NCBI GenBank assembly: GCA_017402845.1
Contig: JAFPLH010000045.1
Span: 1 to 48,826 of the forward strand
Direction of reading: 5' to 3'
Source of the DNA: Clostridia bacterium
Lineage (GTDB): Bacteria > Bacillota > Clostridia > Oscillospirales > Acutalibacteraceae
Length of the DNA: 48,826 nt
Every line of letters starts with the position of its first letter. Within the stretch, counting starts at the first letter, position 1. The translations under genes were made by a program, and so were the position numbers. The notes under the pieces were generated by a model. That model made no database searches. It was not told where the DNA came from and worked only from the letters and a program-made list of their open reading frames with translations. This document shows positions 15,460 through 24,602 of the stretch, in pieces.

Positions 15460-17118
15460 ATGGCAAAACGTGATAATACAACAGACGCTGCCAAAACAAA
15501 GCGCAGCAAATCTGACGACAGCTCCGCCTCTGCTCAGCGCAGACAAAAAACAGATACTAAATTCTGGTTCAGATTTATAAGCATATCAGTAATTGTTCCC
15601 GTATATTTGTCGTTGGTTATTTGTATGCTTGTAATGCCTCGCTCTACTATTTCAAACATAGAAAAAAGAGAGCTTGCAAAATTCCCCGAATTTTCATGGG
15701 AAAGCTACTGGAGCGGCGAATATACCGACGGAATAAAGAATTATTTTGACGATACTGTACCTTACAGAGATACTCTCAAACAGGCTGCAAGCCGTCTTAC
15801 AAAGTTTTTAGGCATTGAATATAACAATGTTCAGGTATCAGGACAGATGTACGTTGTCAACAACAATGACAAAAAAGATAACGCCGCTTCTGCCGACGAC
15901 AAGAAAGAATCTGCTGCTGTTGTATCTCAGACTTCTCCTGCTGCATCGAGCGTCAATACAGATACCGACACTGAATCAGACACCGAGGAGATCAAACCCA
16001 AGGGACAAGAAATTGCCGACGGTGTATTTACAAACGGTTCTATCGTTGTATATCAGGACGGTCACTACCGTGCTATGTCAATGTACGGCGGCGGTTCGGG
16101 ATCTTCATATATAAACGCTCTTAACAACTTTGCAAAGGATCTTTCCGGTGTGCGTGTATACTCAATGATAGCTCCGACTGCAAGTGAATTCTATACTCCT
16201 AAGAATTTCTCCGATTACAACGCAAGTCAGGAAGATGATATTGTAGATATCAACAATAAATTATCAAACGTAACAGGCATTAATATTTGTCCGGTACTTG
16301 CAAAACACGTAAACGAGAATATCTATACAAGAACTGACCACCACTGGATGTCGCTCGGCGCATATTATGCAGCTCAGACATTCGCAAAAGAAGCCGGAGT
16401 ACCTTTTGCAGATATATCAAAATATAAGAAGAAGTCGATCGAGGGTTACGTTGGCACAATGTACACCTTTACCGACAACAACGCAGACCTGCTCAACGAT
16501 CCGGAGGACTTCATATATTACGAGCCTTCAAACAACATTAAAACGGAATACTATTCACAGGCTTACAGCTTTAGTTATGAAGGTCAGCTGTTACAGTATA
16601 TCGAAGATACGTCAAGCCTTTATATGACATATATGGGCGGTGACGGATATGTTACCAAAATCAGCACAGATGTTAAAAACGGACGCAGACTTTGTGTTGT
16701 TAAGGATAGCTACGGCAACGCCGAAATACCGTTCTACACAAGCTCTTTTGAAAATATTTACGTTGTAGATATGCGTTATTTCGAGCTTAATCTTGTTGAC
16801 TTTATTCGTGATAATAACGTTACTGATCTGTTGTTTACAATGTGCTCTTATTCTGCTGTCGGTACAAATGCCGATAACCTCGAAGTACTCAGAACAAGAA
16901 ACTCTGCTCCTGCTGTTGTTTCAGAAGAACCCAAAGAAGAAGAACCCGATGAGGTATCATCTTCTCACGAGGAAGAACCTTCAAGCAAAGCTGAAGAAAA
17001 CGAGAACCAGAATAACGACAACGACGAAAACAATGATTATAACGATAATTACGATTATAATGACAATAACGGCGAATACGATAATTACGGCGATGACCAG
17101 TATTATGAAGAATGGTGA
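15460..17118 (+). CDS. DHHW-family (AlgJ/AlgX-like) exported protein with acidic tail
   Basis: The 552-residue protein has a charged cytoplasmic start, one membrane segment (about 35-60), then the family opening ISNIEKRELAKFPEFSWESY and DDTVPYRDTLK. The DHHW motif is at D293-H294-H295-W296 (TRTDHHWMSLGAYYA), with VVKDSYGN further on. These fit the SGNH-like catalytic site of AlgX/AlgJ, which finish transfer of acyl groups to a polysaccharide outside the membrane. A Ser/Asp/Glu-rich insert lies at about 135-180. The C-terminus from about 490 is an Asn/Asp/Tyr/Glu-rich tail ending YYEEW, much like the tail of the S41-like protein at 2431. AAAGGAG precedes the ATG. FkbH follows after 28 bases. 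Confidence 0.9.
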   Translation: MAKRDNTTDAAKTKRSKSDDSSASAQRRQKTDTKFWFRFISISVIVPVYLSLVICMLVMPRSTISNIEKRELAKFPEFSWESYWSGEYTDGIKNYFDDTVPYRDTLKQAASRLTKFLGIEYNNVQVSGQMYVVNNNDKKDNAASADDKKESAAVVSQTSPAASSVNTDTDTESDTEEIKPKGQEIADGVFTNGSIVVYQDGHYRAMSMYGGGSGSSYINALNNFAKDLSGVRVYSMIAPTASEFYTPKNFSDYNASQEDDIVDINNKLSNVTGINICPVLAKHVNENIYTRTDHHWMSLGAYYAAQTFAKEAGVPFADISKYKKKSIEGYVGTMYTFTDNNADLLNDPEDFIYYEPSNNIKTEYYSQAYSFSYEGQLLQYIEDTSSLYMTYMGGDGYVTKISTDVKNGRRLCVVKDSYGNAEIPFYTSSFENIYVVDMRYFELNLVDFIRDNNVTDLLFTMCSYSAVGTNADNLEVLRTRNSAPAVVSEEPKEEEPDEVSSSHEEEPSSKAEENENQNNDNDENNDYNDNYDYNDNNGEYDNYGDDQYYEEW

Positions 17119-17146
17119 TCGTTACAGTATGTAAGCAGGTGAATTT

Positions 17147-18937
17147 ATGAAAGAACTTGAATATCCTTTTGACTCAGCGTTTATCATGAAAAAGCGCAAG
17201 TCTATAAAGCGTACACTTTTATCAGACGGCACAAAAAGACTGAAAAAGAAAATTGCCGTGCTGGGCGGCTCTACCACAAACGATATTGTATCCATTATGG
17301 AATTGTTTTTGTTAGACGCCGGCATTGAACCTGAGTTTTACCAATCTGAATATGCTCAGTACTGGCAGGACGCTATGTTCCCAAGCGAAGAACTTGCAGG
17401 CTTTGCTCCTGACATTGTGTTCATACACACCACTAACAGAAACATTACAGAGTTTCCGCAAATGACCGATTCACCCGAAGCTGTTAATGCTATGCTTGAT
17501 AAAGAATTTGATCGTTACAAGCAAATGTGGCAGGCGCTGAGCAGTCGTTTTAGTTGTCCGATAATACAAAACAACTTTGAAATGCCCCTTTTCAGACTTA
17601 TGGGCAACAAAGATTGTTCTGATTACAGAGGACGTGAAAACTTTATCAACAGACTTAACACAAGGTTTTATGAGTACAGCGCAAATAACGGCAGCTTCTA
17701 TATAAACGATATAAACTATATCTCTGCAAGCTACGGATTAAAAGAGTGGTCTAATCCGCTTTTCTGGAATATGTACAAATACGCTCTCTGCTTTGAGGCT
17801 ATTCCTGAATTTGCCTTTAATACTGCAAACATCATCAAATCGGTATTCGGCAAAAATAAGAAGGCTCTTGCTCTTGATCTCGACAATACGCTTTGGGGCG
17901 GTGTTGTTGGTGACGACGGTGTAGAACACATTCAAATCGGACAAGAAACTGGAGTTGCTCAAAGCTATTACGAATTCCAGAATTATATCAAGGCTCACAA
18001 GGATCTTGGAATACTGCTTACTGTATGCTCAAAAAATGATGAGGAAAATGCTCTTGCAGGACTTAAACATCCCGAAGGTGTACTCAAGCCCGAAGATTTC
18101 ATCATCATAAAGGCAAACTGGGAGAATAAAGACAGAAATATTGCAGAAACTGCAAACGAGCTTAGTATTTTGCCTGAGTCGATAGTATTTGTAGACGACA
18201 ACCCCGCAGAAAGAGAAATAGTTAAAGCACAGCTTGCAGGCGTAAAAGCTCCTGTTATGGACGGAGTTGAAAACTATATTCAGACTCTTGACAGAAGCGG
18301 ATTTTTTGAGGTTACCACATTCAGCGAGGACGATCTCAAACGAAACGAGATGTATAAGGCTAATGTACAAAGAGCGTCGAATTTAGCGTCGTTTGAGAAC
18401 TATTCCGACTACCTTTTAAGCCTTGAAATGAATGCGGTTATCGACGATTTTATCCCGATGTATATACAGCGTATCACGCAGCTTTCAAATAAAAGCAATC
18501 AGTTCAACGTTACAACTAAGCGTTATACTCCCGCAGAAATGGAAGCTGTTTTTGCAAGCAGCGATTACATTCGCCTCTACGGCAAGCTTACAGACAAGTT
18601 CGGTGATAACGGTGTTGTGTCGGTAGTTATCGGCAAAAAAGACGGCACTGTGCTTAATATGGACTTGTGGCTTATGAGCTGCCGTGTATTAAAGCGAGAT
18701 ATGGAGTTTGCTATGCTCGACACCCTTGTGCAAAAGTGCAGAGAACAGGGCATTGAAACAATAAAAGGTTACTACTACCCCACCGCTAAAAACAATATGG
18801 TAAGAGAGCTTTACAAAACCTTCGGCTTTGACAAGATCAGCGAAGACGAAAACGGCAATACAGTCTGGCAAATGACTGTTGCAGACTATGAAAATAAAAA
18901 CCACGTTATTACAGTACACCCTAACAGTGAACAATAA
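17147..18937 (+). CDS. FkbH-like HAD-IIIC enzyme with N-terminal SGNH-like and C-terminal GNAT-like domains
   Basis: The 596-residue protein has the three-part FkbH layout. Residues about 40-200 form an SGNH-like region starting AVLGGSTTNDI. The HAD core is at about 240-370 with the nucleophile motif ALDLDNTLWGG (first Asp near 243), LTVCSKNDEEN with the conserved Cys, and VFVDDNPAEREIVKA. The GNAT-like region spans about 440-580 (KFGDNGVVSV and LWLMSCRVLKRDMEFAML). In polyketide pathways FkbH proteins take 1,3-bisphosphoglycerate, remove phosphate and load the glyceryl group on a carrier protein. The next gene here is such a carrier, but there are no polyketide genes; upstream are MBOAT and DHHW genes. 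A role in charging the carrier for surface transfer is inferred. The ATG has AGGTG upstream. Confidence 0.9.
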   Translation: MKELEYPFDSAFIMKKRKSIKRTLLSDGTKRLKKKIAVLGGSTTNDIVSIMELFLLDAGIEPEFYQSEYAQYWQDAMFPSEELAGFAPDIVFIHTTNRNITEFPQMTDSPEAVNAMLDKEFDRYKQMWQALSSRFSCPIIQNNFEMPLFRLMGNKDCSDYRGRENFINRLNTRFYEYSANNGSFYINDINYISASYGLKEWSNPLFWNMYKYALCFEAIPEFAFNTANIIKSVFGKNKKALALDLDNTLWGGVVGDDGVEHIQIGQETGVAQSYYEFQNYIKAHKDLGILLTVCSKNDEENALAGLKHPEGVLKPEDFIIIKANWENKDRNIAETANELSILPESIVFVDDNPAEREIVKAQLAGVKAPVMDGVENYIQTLDRSGFFEVTTFSEDDLKRNEMYKANVQRASNLASFENYSDYLLSLEMNAVIDDFIPMYIQRITQLSNKSNQFNVTTKRYTPAEMEAVFASSDYIRLYGKLTDKFGDNGVVSVVIGKKDGTVLNMDLWLMSCRVLKRDMEFAMLDTLVQKCREQGIETIKGYYYPTAKNNMVRELYKTFGFDKISEDENGNTVWQMTVADYENKNHVITVHPNSEQ

Positions 18938-18957
18938 CATTTACGGAGGAGTTTCAA

Positions 18958-19197
18958 ATGACAGAAGAAGAAATTTACGAAAGACTTAACGAAGTTTTCA
19001 GAGATGTTTTTGATGATGATTCGATCGAAGTTGACGATCTCACAACAGCAGACGATATCGACGATTGGGACAGCCTTGAACACATTAACCTTATTGCCGC
19101 AGTTGAGGACGAATTCGGCATTAAGTTTAAAATGGGCGAAGTTTCCACAATGAAAGATGTCGGTGAAATGGTTGAAATAATCATGTCGAGAATATAA
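18958..19197 (+). CDS. Acyl carrier protein for the acyltransferase operon
   Basis: The 79-residue acidic protein has the four-helix ACP pattern and the phosphopantetheine attachment site at Ser39 in DDWDSLEHINL. Its sequence (IEVDDLTTADDIDDWDSL) is of the type found with FkbH and DltC-like systems rather than the fatty-acid ACP. It ends the operon, 20 bases after the FkbH gene, with a strong GGAGG site. A phosphopantetheinyl transferase is not encoded here and must act from elsewhere. A terminator follows. Confidence 0.93.
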   Translation: MTEEEIYERLNEVFRDVFDDDSIEVDDLTTADDIDDWDSLEHINLIAAVEDEFGIKFKMGEVSTMKDVGEMVEIIMSRI

Positions 19198-19230
19198 GTT
19201 CAAACCTCGCACAGTATATCAAAAATATAA

Positions 19231-19268
19231 AATCCATACTTACCATTTTGTGAGTATGGATTTTTTCT
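19231..19268 (+). terminator. Intrinsic terminator of the acyltransferase operon
   Basis: AATCCATACT pairs with AGTATGGATT around a 12-base loop and is followed by six T. It lies 34 bases after the ACP gene. Confidence 0.9.
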
Positions 19269-19361
19269 TTTGGTACTAAGCATATTTTTCTAAAACCTTG
19301 GCATAAATATAACTATGGTATTATTATTCATATTGTAATTAGTCTTGTTTTGGAGGTTACT

Positions 19362-20825
19362 ATGAGTAACGCTGATACAAAAATACTTAAACTTCTACCC
19401 GAAAAAAATGCTTTCAGAAAAATGCTAAATATAACTGTATTCATATTTTTTCTCTATATACTTGAAGCTGTTACCACCGTTTTTATTTCTGTATGGCTTT
19501 CACAAACATTTAAGCTTGCAGCATATTTGTCTGTTATCTTATCTTTTGCTGTGCTGCTGCTTATCGTTTCGACCGATATAGACTCCTGCTCAAAGCTTAC
19601 ATGGAGTATCGCTATTATACTCATACCCTTTGCAGGTGCAGGGTTCTGTCTGTATTCCCTGTATAAAGTAAAGTCACTCGAAAAAAGATGTCAGCTCAAA
19701 AACAAAACGAAAAGTTTTCCACAATATCCCGGCTGCTATGTGGAATACTTTCCTTGCGGCGCTCAATTGTGGCAGGCAATACTAAAAGAAATAGACTCTG
19801 CAAAGCATTATATTTTTCTTGAATATTTTATTGTTGAAGAAGGTAAAATGTGGGGCAGCATTTTATCGCTGCTTGCAGAAAAAGCACAGAACGGTGTTGA
19901 AGTCCGACTTCTGTATGACGGAAATTGCGAGCTTGCCTTACTTCCGCACGATTACCCTCAAAGACTTGCTGCCCTTGGTATAAAATGCAAAGTGTTTTCA
20001 CGCTATCACCCATTATTTTCTGTAAAATACAATTTCAGAGATCACAGAAAAATATTCATTGTTGACGGCAAAATAGCTTTTACCGGCGGTATTAATCTTG
20101 CTGATGTTTATATTGACCATAACTACACCGAAGGTCACTGGAAAGATACAGCCGTAGCAGTCAAGGGAAAATGTGTAGACAGCTTTATAAAAATGTTCCT
20201 TGATATGTGGAACTATGACGCACCCAACAATACCGAGTACGCAAGATATTATACAGATCATCAGATATATGCATACAATGGTACTGTTTCTCCGTTCGGG
20301 TGTGATCCGTTTGACGGAATAAAAGCAAGCGTGAACGCATACTCAGAAATGCTTAATAACGCAAAAAAATATATACACATTATGACGCCTTTTTTAGTAC
20401 CCGGAGAGGGGTTGCTAAACGCTTTAAAACGAACAGCAAAAAGCGGTGTTGAGATCATCATAATAATGTCCGGTATTCCCGATAACAAGTTAATGCAGAC
20501 TATCTCTGAAACATATTACAAGGAGTTGATGAAGTGCGGAATTAAGATATACCGTTATACCAAGGGAGTAATTCACGCAAAAATGTTTATTTGTGATGAT
20601 GTGAAAGCTATCGTTGGCAGTATCAATCTTGATTACAGAAGCTTATACCACAATTACGAATGTGGGGTATATATGTACAACTCGAAATGTATTGCAGATA
20701 TCGAAGCTGATTTTCAGCGCACACTAAAAGTATCTGCTTTGGCAGAGGAAAAAGATATAAACGGCGGAAAACCATTAACAAAAATAATAGGTGCGTCGCT
20801 GCGTCTTGTATCTCCTTTATTATAA
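19362..20825 (+). CDS. cls: Cardiolipin synthase (phospholipase D family)
   Basis: The enzyme joins two phosphatidylglycerol molecules to make cardiolipin. Two N-terminal membrane segments (about 18-65) are followed by a third hydrophobic stretch (about 75-98), then two PLD motifs: HRKIFIVDGKIAFTGG and HAKMFICDDVKAIVGS. Both HxK(x)4D sites are intact. The second half keeps INLDYRSLYHNYECG, as in bacterial Cls. Length of about 487 residues is normal. The ATG at 19362 has GGAGG 5 bases upstream; an in-frame TTG just before it overlaps that site and is rejected. The gene stands alone between two terminators. Confidence 0.94.
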   Translation: MSNADTKILKLLPEKNAFRKMLNITVFIFFLYILEAVTTVFISVWLSQTFKLAAYLSVILSFAVLLLIVSTDIDSCSKLTWSIAIILIPFAGAGFCLYSLYKVKSLEKRCQLKNKTKSFPQYPGCYVEYFPCGAQLWQAILKEIDSAKHYIFLEYFIVEEGKMWGSILSLLAEKAQNGVEVRLLYDGNCELALLPHDYPQRLAALGIKCKVFSRYHPLFSVKYNFRDHRKIFIVDGKIAFTGGINLADVYIDHNYTEGHWKDTAVAVKGKCVDSFIKMFLDMWNYDAPNNTEYARYYTDHQIYAYNGTVSPFGCDPFDGIKASVNAYSEMLNNAKKYIHIMTPFLVPGEGLLNALKRTAKSGVEIIIIMSGIPDNKLMQTISETYYKELMKCGIKIYRYTKGVIHAKMFICDDVKAIVGSINLDYRSLYHNYECGVYMYNSKCIADIEADFQRTLKVSALAEEKDINGGKPLTKIIGASLRLVSPLL

Positions 20826-20830
20826 TAAAA

Positions 20831-20856
20831 AGCTGCCGCATTAAACTGCGACAGCT
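20831..20856. terminator. Bidirectional terminator between cls and the ABC permease gene
   Basis: AGCTGCCGCA pairs with TGCGACAGCT (one mismatch) around a 6-base loop. T-rich sequence follows on both strands, and the two genes converge on it. Confidence 0.8.
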
Positions 20857-20875
20857 AATTGTATTTTTTATTCAA

Positions 20876-22126
20876 TTATTCGTATCTGAGTGCTTCGATA
20901 GGATCAAGCTTTGCAGCCTTGATTGACGGAACAATACCAAATACAATACCTACAAACATTGAGAAGCCAACAGAAATTAGAATTGCCGTCAGATTCACAG
21001 ACGCTGTCATCATCATAGCCATAGCAACAACTTTTGAAATGCCTATACCCAATATTACACCGATAAAACCACCCAAACTTGTAAGCACCACCGCTTCTGT
21101 GAGGAACTGAGCAAGTATCATTCTTCTCTTTGCTCCCAAAGCCTTTTTCAAGCCTATCTCTCTTGTTCTTTCTGTAACAGATACAAGCATAATATTCATT
21201 ACACCTATACCGCCGACAAGCAGAGAGATACTTGCAATACCGATAAGAAGCATTGATATTGTGTTTGTGATTTTTTCAAGCTCCTTAGAGGCTTCCATTA
21301 AGTATCCTGCCTTATATTCATAGTTTTCGTTATTTATTGTTTGATTAAGAATATTTGAAGCCATTGTAGATGCGCTCAAAATATCATCAGGAGAAACAAG
21401 CTGAATTGCAAGCGCTTCTATATCATCATAGCCTGCAACGAGATCCCATGAAGTTTTTGGTATATATACCGAGCTCATGCTGTAACCTACTTTTTGGTAA
21501 TAATCTGAAAGTGTATTGATGTTGCTGTAATCTTTGATTTTTGATACAACACCAACAACAACAAACATTTCATTTCCAATGGTTATTGTTTTTCCAACTG
21601 CATTTTCATTTGAAAAGAACGACGACGCAACAGATGAAGATATTACCGCAACATTATTCCTATTCGTAAAATCACGCTCGATAAACAGTCTGCCTGATGA
21701 CAGCACAAAATCTGTAAGTGCAAAGTAATCTTCACCTACACCGTAAACACTTCCCTGATCGTATTTGTCGTTGTATGAGAAGGATATACTATATTCTTTT
21801 TTGTATACCGACGCTGCACGTTTTATACCTTTTACATTTGAAACTTCTTCAACGCATTTTGGATCAATTTTATTGATACCGGGAATCGTACCATTGTATG
21901 TAGAATCATACGCACTCCATGAATCTTCTTTTGCATATAATTCTATCATAGCAGTAGACTCACCGGAGTTTACCATTTCTTTTTTAAGCATATCGCTTGT
22001 ACCCTCAATAATAGATACAATAACTATAATTGAAGCGATACCTATAATAATACCCAGCATAGTTAGGGCAGAACGCATTTTATGGGTAATAATACCCTTA
22101 AAAGAAAGTCTAATATTTTCAATCAT
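20876..22126 (-). CDS. MacB/FtsX-type ABC transporter permease
   Basis: The 416-residue protein has the MacB layout: a membrane segment at about 20-42 (MRSALTMLGIIIGIASIIV), a large extracytoplasmic domain (about 50-275), then three membrane segments in the last 140 residues. The cytoplasmic loop TERTREIGLKKALGAKRRMI, where such permeases meet the ATPase, is present. It probably exports a peptide or lipid-like compound with the ATPase at 23862 and the two adaptors. The ATG at 22126 has AGAGGTGAT just upstream; an in-frame GTG nine bases earlier overlaps this site. It is the last gene of the operon. Confidence 0.9.
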   Translation of the reverse strand: MIENIRLSFKGIITHKMRSALTMLGIIIGIASIIVIVSIIEGTSDMLKKEMVNSGESTAMIELYAKEDSWSAYDSTYNGTIPGINKIDPKCVEEVSNVKGIKRAASVYKKEYSISFSYNDKYDQGSVYGVGEDYFALTDFVLSSGRLFIERDFTNRNNVAVISSSVASSFFSNENAVGKTITIGNEMFVVVGVVSKIKDYSNINTLSDYYQKVGYSMSSVYIPKTSWDLVAGYDDIEALAIQLVSPDDILSASTMASNILNQTINNENYEYKAGYLMEASKELEKITNTISMLLIGIASISLLVGGIGVMNIMLVSVTERTREIGLKKALGAKRRMILAQFLTEAVVLTSLGGFIGVILGIGISKVVAMAMMMTASVNLTAILISVGFSMFVGIVFGIVPSIKAAKLDPIEALRYE

Positions 22127-22147
22127 TCTTATCACCTCTACCCTACA

Positions 22148-23869
22148 TCAGAACAGTCCGAGCATACCTGTACCGTACATTTCCTGCAAACTGACTCTTT
22201 TTGTTGGCATGCCCTCAACTGCACGACCATATGGTATTGCAAGATAATCATTTGATTCCAGACCGCCTATTACATCCAGCGAAATACCCATATGTGTTGC
22301 ACCTACTGTAAGAACACGTTTTTCAAGCAAGCCATCTTTGCCTTCAACCATTGCAATATATCTGCCGTTTTCTTCACGCACAAAAGCAAGCTCTATATTA
22401 TATTTTTCAACAGTTGTTTGGTTGTCGCTGTCTTTATTCATAAGTTTTACGCTTACACTGCTTTCATCTGATAGTGAAAATTCATCATTCGAGGTTACAA
22501 TAAACTCGTATGAAGATTGTGTAGTATTCTCACTACTGCTATCATCAAAGACCATAGGCTTATCGCTTATTTCAGTAATACGTCCGCTGTATGTCATACC
22601 GTTTTCATAGTTCTGAATTGCAACAGGCATATTCAAAGAGATCTTATCAAGCGAAAATTCACCGATAGAACAAGTGATACTCATACCCGTTGAACTTACT
22701 ATCGTGATAAAAGCGCCCGATTCAGACAAATGTCTGATATCCTTCGCAACAAAGGTAACTGTACCGTCCATAGTTGATAACTCGCTGCCTGTTTCAAGCC
22801 TTTTCTTAGCTTTGCGGCAGTCTATCTCCGTTTGTTTTTTGCGAAGCTTGAGATTTTCTATGCTATCTTCTTTTTCTTTTATCATCTGTTTGAGAGTTTC
22901 AAGCGGAAATTTATAGTTATCATCATCACTTATTTCATAGTGTGTATTTTCAGAAATATCATTTGTATTATCGTCAGCTTGTTCAAAATAATCCTCCGGC
23001 ATACCGATATCCATATCGTCAGGAAGCATTGGCTGGTTAATATTCAATACATTTATGGGCTGCGGATAAACGATCACCTTTGCAAAGCTTGTATTATTCT
23101 GATCGAAAGATATTCCGCCCATTGGATCAAGAGTTACACCATCGGTACAAAGCCAATCTGTTACCTTATCTTTTTCTATTTTATTGCTTTCTATAAGTCT
23201 GCCAAATAATACATTACCGTCATTCGAGCAAACATAAAGCAAAGTATAGCTATCCTTTTTATCTGCAAAATCAGTAAGATAGTCTTTCGTAACAACAGTG
23301 TCTATACCTGCTATGTATGTAAAGGGATCTTCGGCAGTTCCGCTTCCTGAAATCGGTTTTGTATCCTTATTTATCTTCTTGCTGTAATCAAAACCCGGAT
23401 TTGAAATCGGCTGATCTTCTGTTTCTTCGTCATCGGGTTCGTCATATTCTTCGGGGGCATTCTCCAAGGGCTGAAGTCTGCGCAAAACACTAAGCTCATT
23501 TTGCGCAACCGTTATATTGTTATCGGCAATATGAAGATTATTCTCATATTCCTCGATCGACAACTCCAGCGAATGTGTATTATACGTAAAAAGAACATCG
23601 CCCTTTTTAACAGTATCACCCTTTGCAACCTTAACATCTTCTATTTCAAAATCTGTATCAACTTTTATGTTAAGAATACTTCCCTTTTTAGGTGTTCCGT
23701 TATACGTTACCTCTTCGTCCATAAAGTAAGTGCTATTAAGCTCCTGAATACTTACAACATTTACAACCTTCTCAGCCTGCTTCTTTGCGTAATAGCTATA
23801 ACCTACGCCACCCAATGCACCAACAATAAGAAGCGTAATGATAACATATTTGACTTTGAATTTACCCAT
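22148..23869 (-). CDS. Membrane-fusion adaptor with an inserted domain (second adaptor of the operon)
   Basis: The 573-residue protein has one N-terminal membrane segment (about 6-26), a biotinyl-lipoyl-like half (KVAKGDTVKKGDVLFTYNT), a first coiled-coil helix, then an insertion of roughly 190 residues (about 135-325), and a second helix (MIKEKEDSIENLKLRKKQTE) that leads back into the second lipoyl half and beta-barrel. The insertion starts and ends in acidic linkers and holds a compact part with SGSGTAEDPFTYIAGID and LLYVCSNDGNVLFGRLI. Ordinary adaptors of this type have 350-450 residues. The ATG at 23869 has GAGGAG 9 bases upstream and overlaps the ATPase gene by 8 bases. The function of the inserted domain is not known to me. 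Confidence 0.85.
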   Translation of the reverse strand: MGKFKVKYVIITLLIVGALGGVGYSYYAKKQAEKVVNVVSIQELNSTYFMDEEVTYNGTPKKGSILNIKVDTDFEIEDVKVAKGDTVKKGDVLFTYNTHSLELSIEEYENNLHIADNNITVAQNELSVLRRLQPLENAPEEYDEPDDEETEDQPISNPGFDYSKKINKDTKPISGSGTAEDPFTYIAGIDTVVTKDYLTDFADKKDSYTLLYVCSNDGNVLFGRLIESNKIEKDKVTDWLCTDGVTLDPMGGISFDQNNTSFAKVIVYPQPINVLNINQPMLPDDMDIGMPEDYFEQADDNTNDISENTHYEISDDDNYKFPLETLKQMIKEKEDSIENLKLRKKQTEIDCRKAKKRLETGSELSTMDGTVTFVAKDIRHLSESGAFITIVSSTGMSITCSIGEFSLDKISLNMPVAIQNYENGMTYSGRITEISDKPMVFDDSSSENTTQSSYEFIVTSNDEFSLSDESSVSVKLMNKDSDNQTTVEKYNIELAFVREENGRYIAMVEGKDGLLEKRVLTVGATHMGISLDVIGGLESNDYLAIPYGRAVEGMPTKRVSLQEMYGTGMLGLF

Positions 23870-24590
23870 TGTGTTCATCTCCTCTACTGCTTCTTCTTGT
23901 ATGAAGAATCTTTTCAAATTCTTCTATTGTTCTCAGTTCACCGTCATATATTACAATAGTTTTGTTCGCACAATCGGCAATAGCCTTTTCGTGGGTTATC
24001 ATTACAATTGTCATACCCTCGCTGTTAAGCTGCGAAAACAACTCCATTACCTGATCGCCCGATTTTGAATCAAGCGCACCCGTAGGCTCATCAGCCAAAA
24101 GTATTTTAGGTTTATTTGCAATAGCACGGGCAATTGCAACTCTCTGCTTCTGACCTCCCGAAAGCTGCGTAGGCAAAAAGTTCATTCTGTCTGAAAGTCC
24201 AACCTTTGCCAGAGCCTCGGCAGCTATTTCACGTCTTTTCTTTTTGCGAATGTTTGCATATAATAAGGGAAGCTCTACATTTTCAAGCGCTGTCTGACGG
24301 GGCAGAAGATTAAAGTTCTGAAATACAAAACCTATGCCTCTGTTGCGGATATTTGAAAGTGAAGCGTCGTTCTGACGAGCTATATCAACGCCGTCAAACA
24401 AGTATTGTCCCGACGTTGGCTTATCAAGACAGCCTATTATATTCATAAGCGTAGATTTACCCGAACCTGACGGGCCCATAATTGCAAGATACTCGCCCTC
24501 CTCAACAGAAAGGTTGATATCCTTTAATACAGGAACCTCAAGGCTGCCCGTGAGATAGTTCTTATAAATTCCGTTTAACGACAAAATCAT
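23862..24590 (-). CDS. MacB/LolD-type ABC transporter ATPase
   Basis: The 242-residue protein powers the export system of this operon. It shows Walker A GPSGSGKST near residue 40, signature LSGGQKQRVAIARAI near 145, Walker B ILLADEPTGALD, and the switch His in MITHEK. The sequence is of the MacB/LolD/BceA group that works with FtsX-fold permeases. The ATG has AGGAGG upstream. It lies 12 bases after the first adaptor gene and overlaps the second by 8 bases. Confidence 0.93.
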   Translation of the reverse strand: MILSLNGIYKNYLTGSLEVPVLKDINLSVEEGEYLAIMGPSGSGKSTLMNIIGCLDKPTSGQYLFDGVDIARQNDASLSNIRNRGIGFVFQNFNLLPRQTALENVELPLLYANIRKKKRREIAAEALAKVGLSDRMNFLPTQLSGGQKQRVAIARAIANKPKILLADEPTGALDSKSGDQVMELFSQLNSEGMTIVMITHEKAIADCANKTIVIYDGELRTIEEFEKILHTRRSSRGDEHNG

Positions 24591-24602
24591 AAAACTACCT
24601 CC

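Noticed and set aside
14036..19197. A standard Dlt (D-alanylation) operon
   Set aside because: There is no DltA adenylating enzyme and no DltD; the charging enzyme is FkbH-like and the partner is of the DHHW type.
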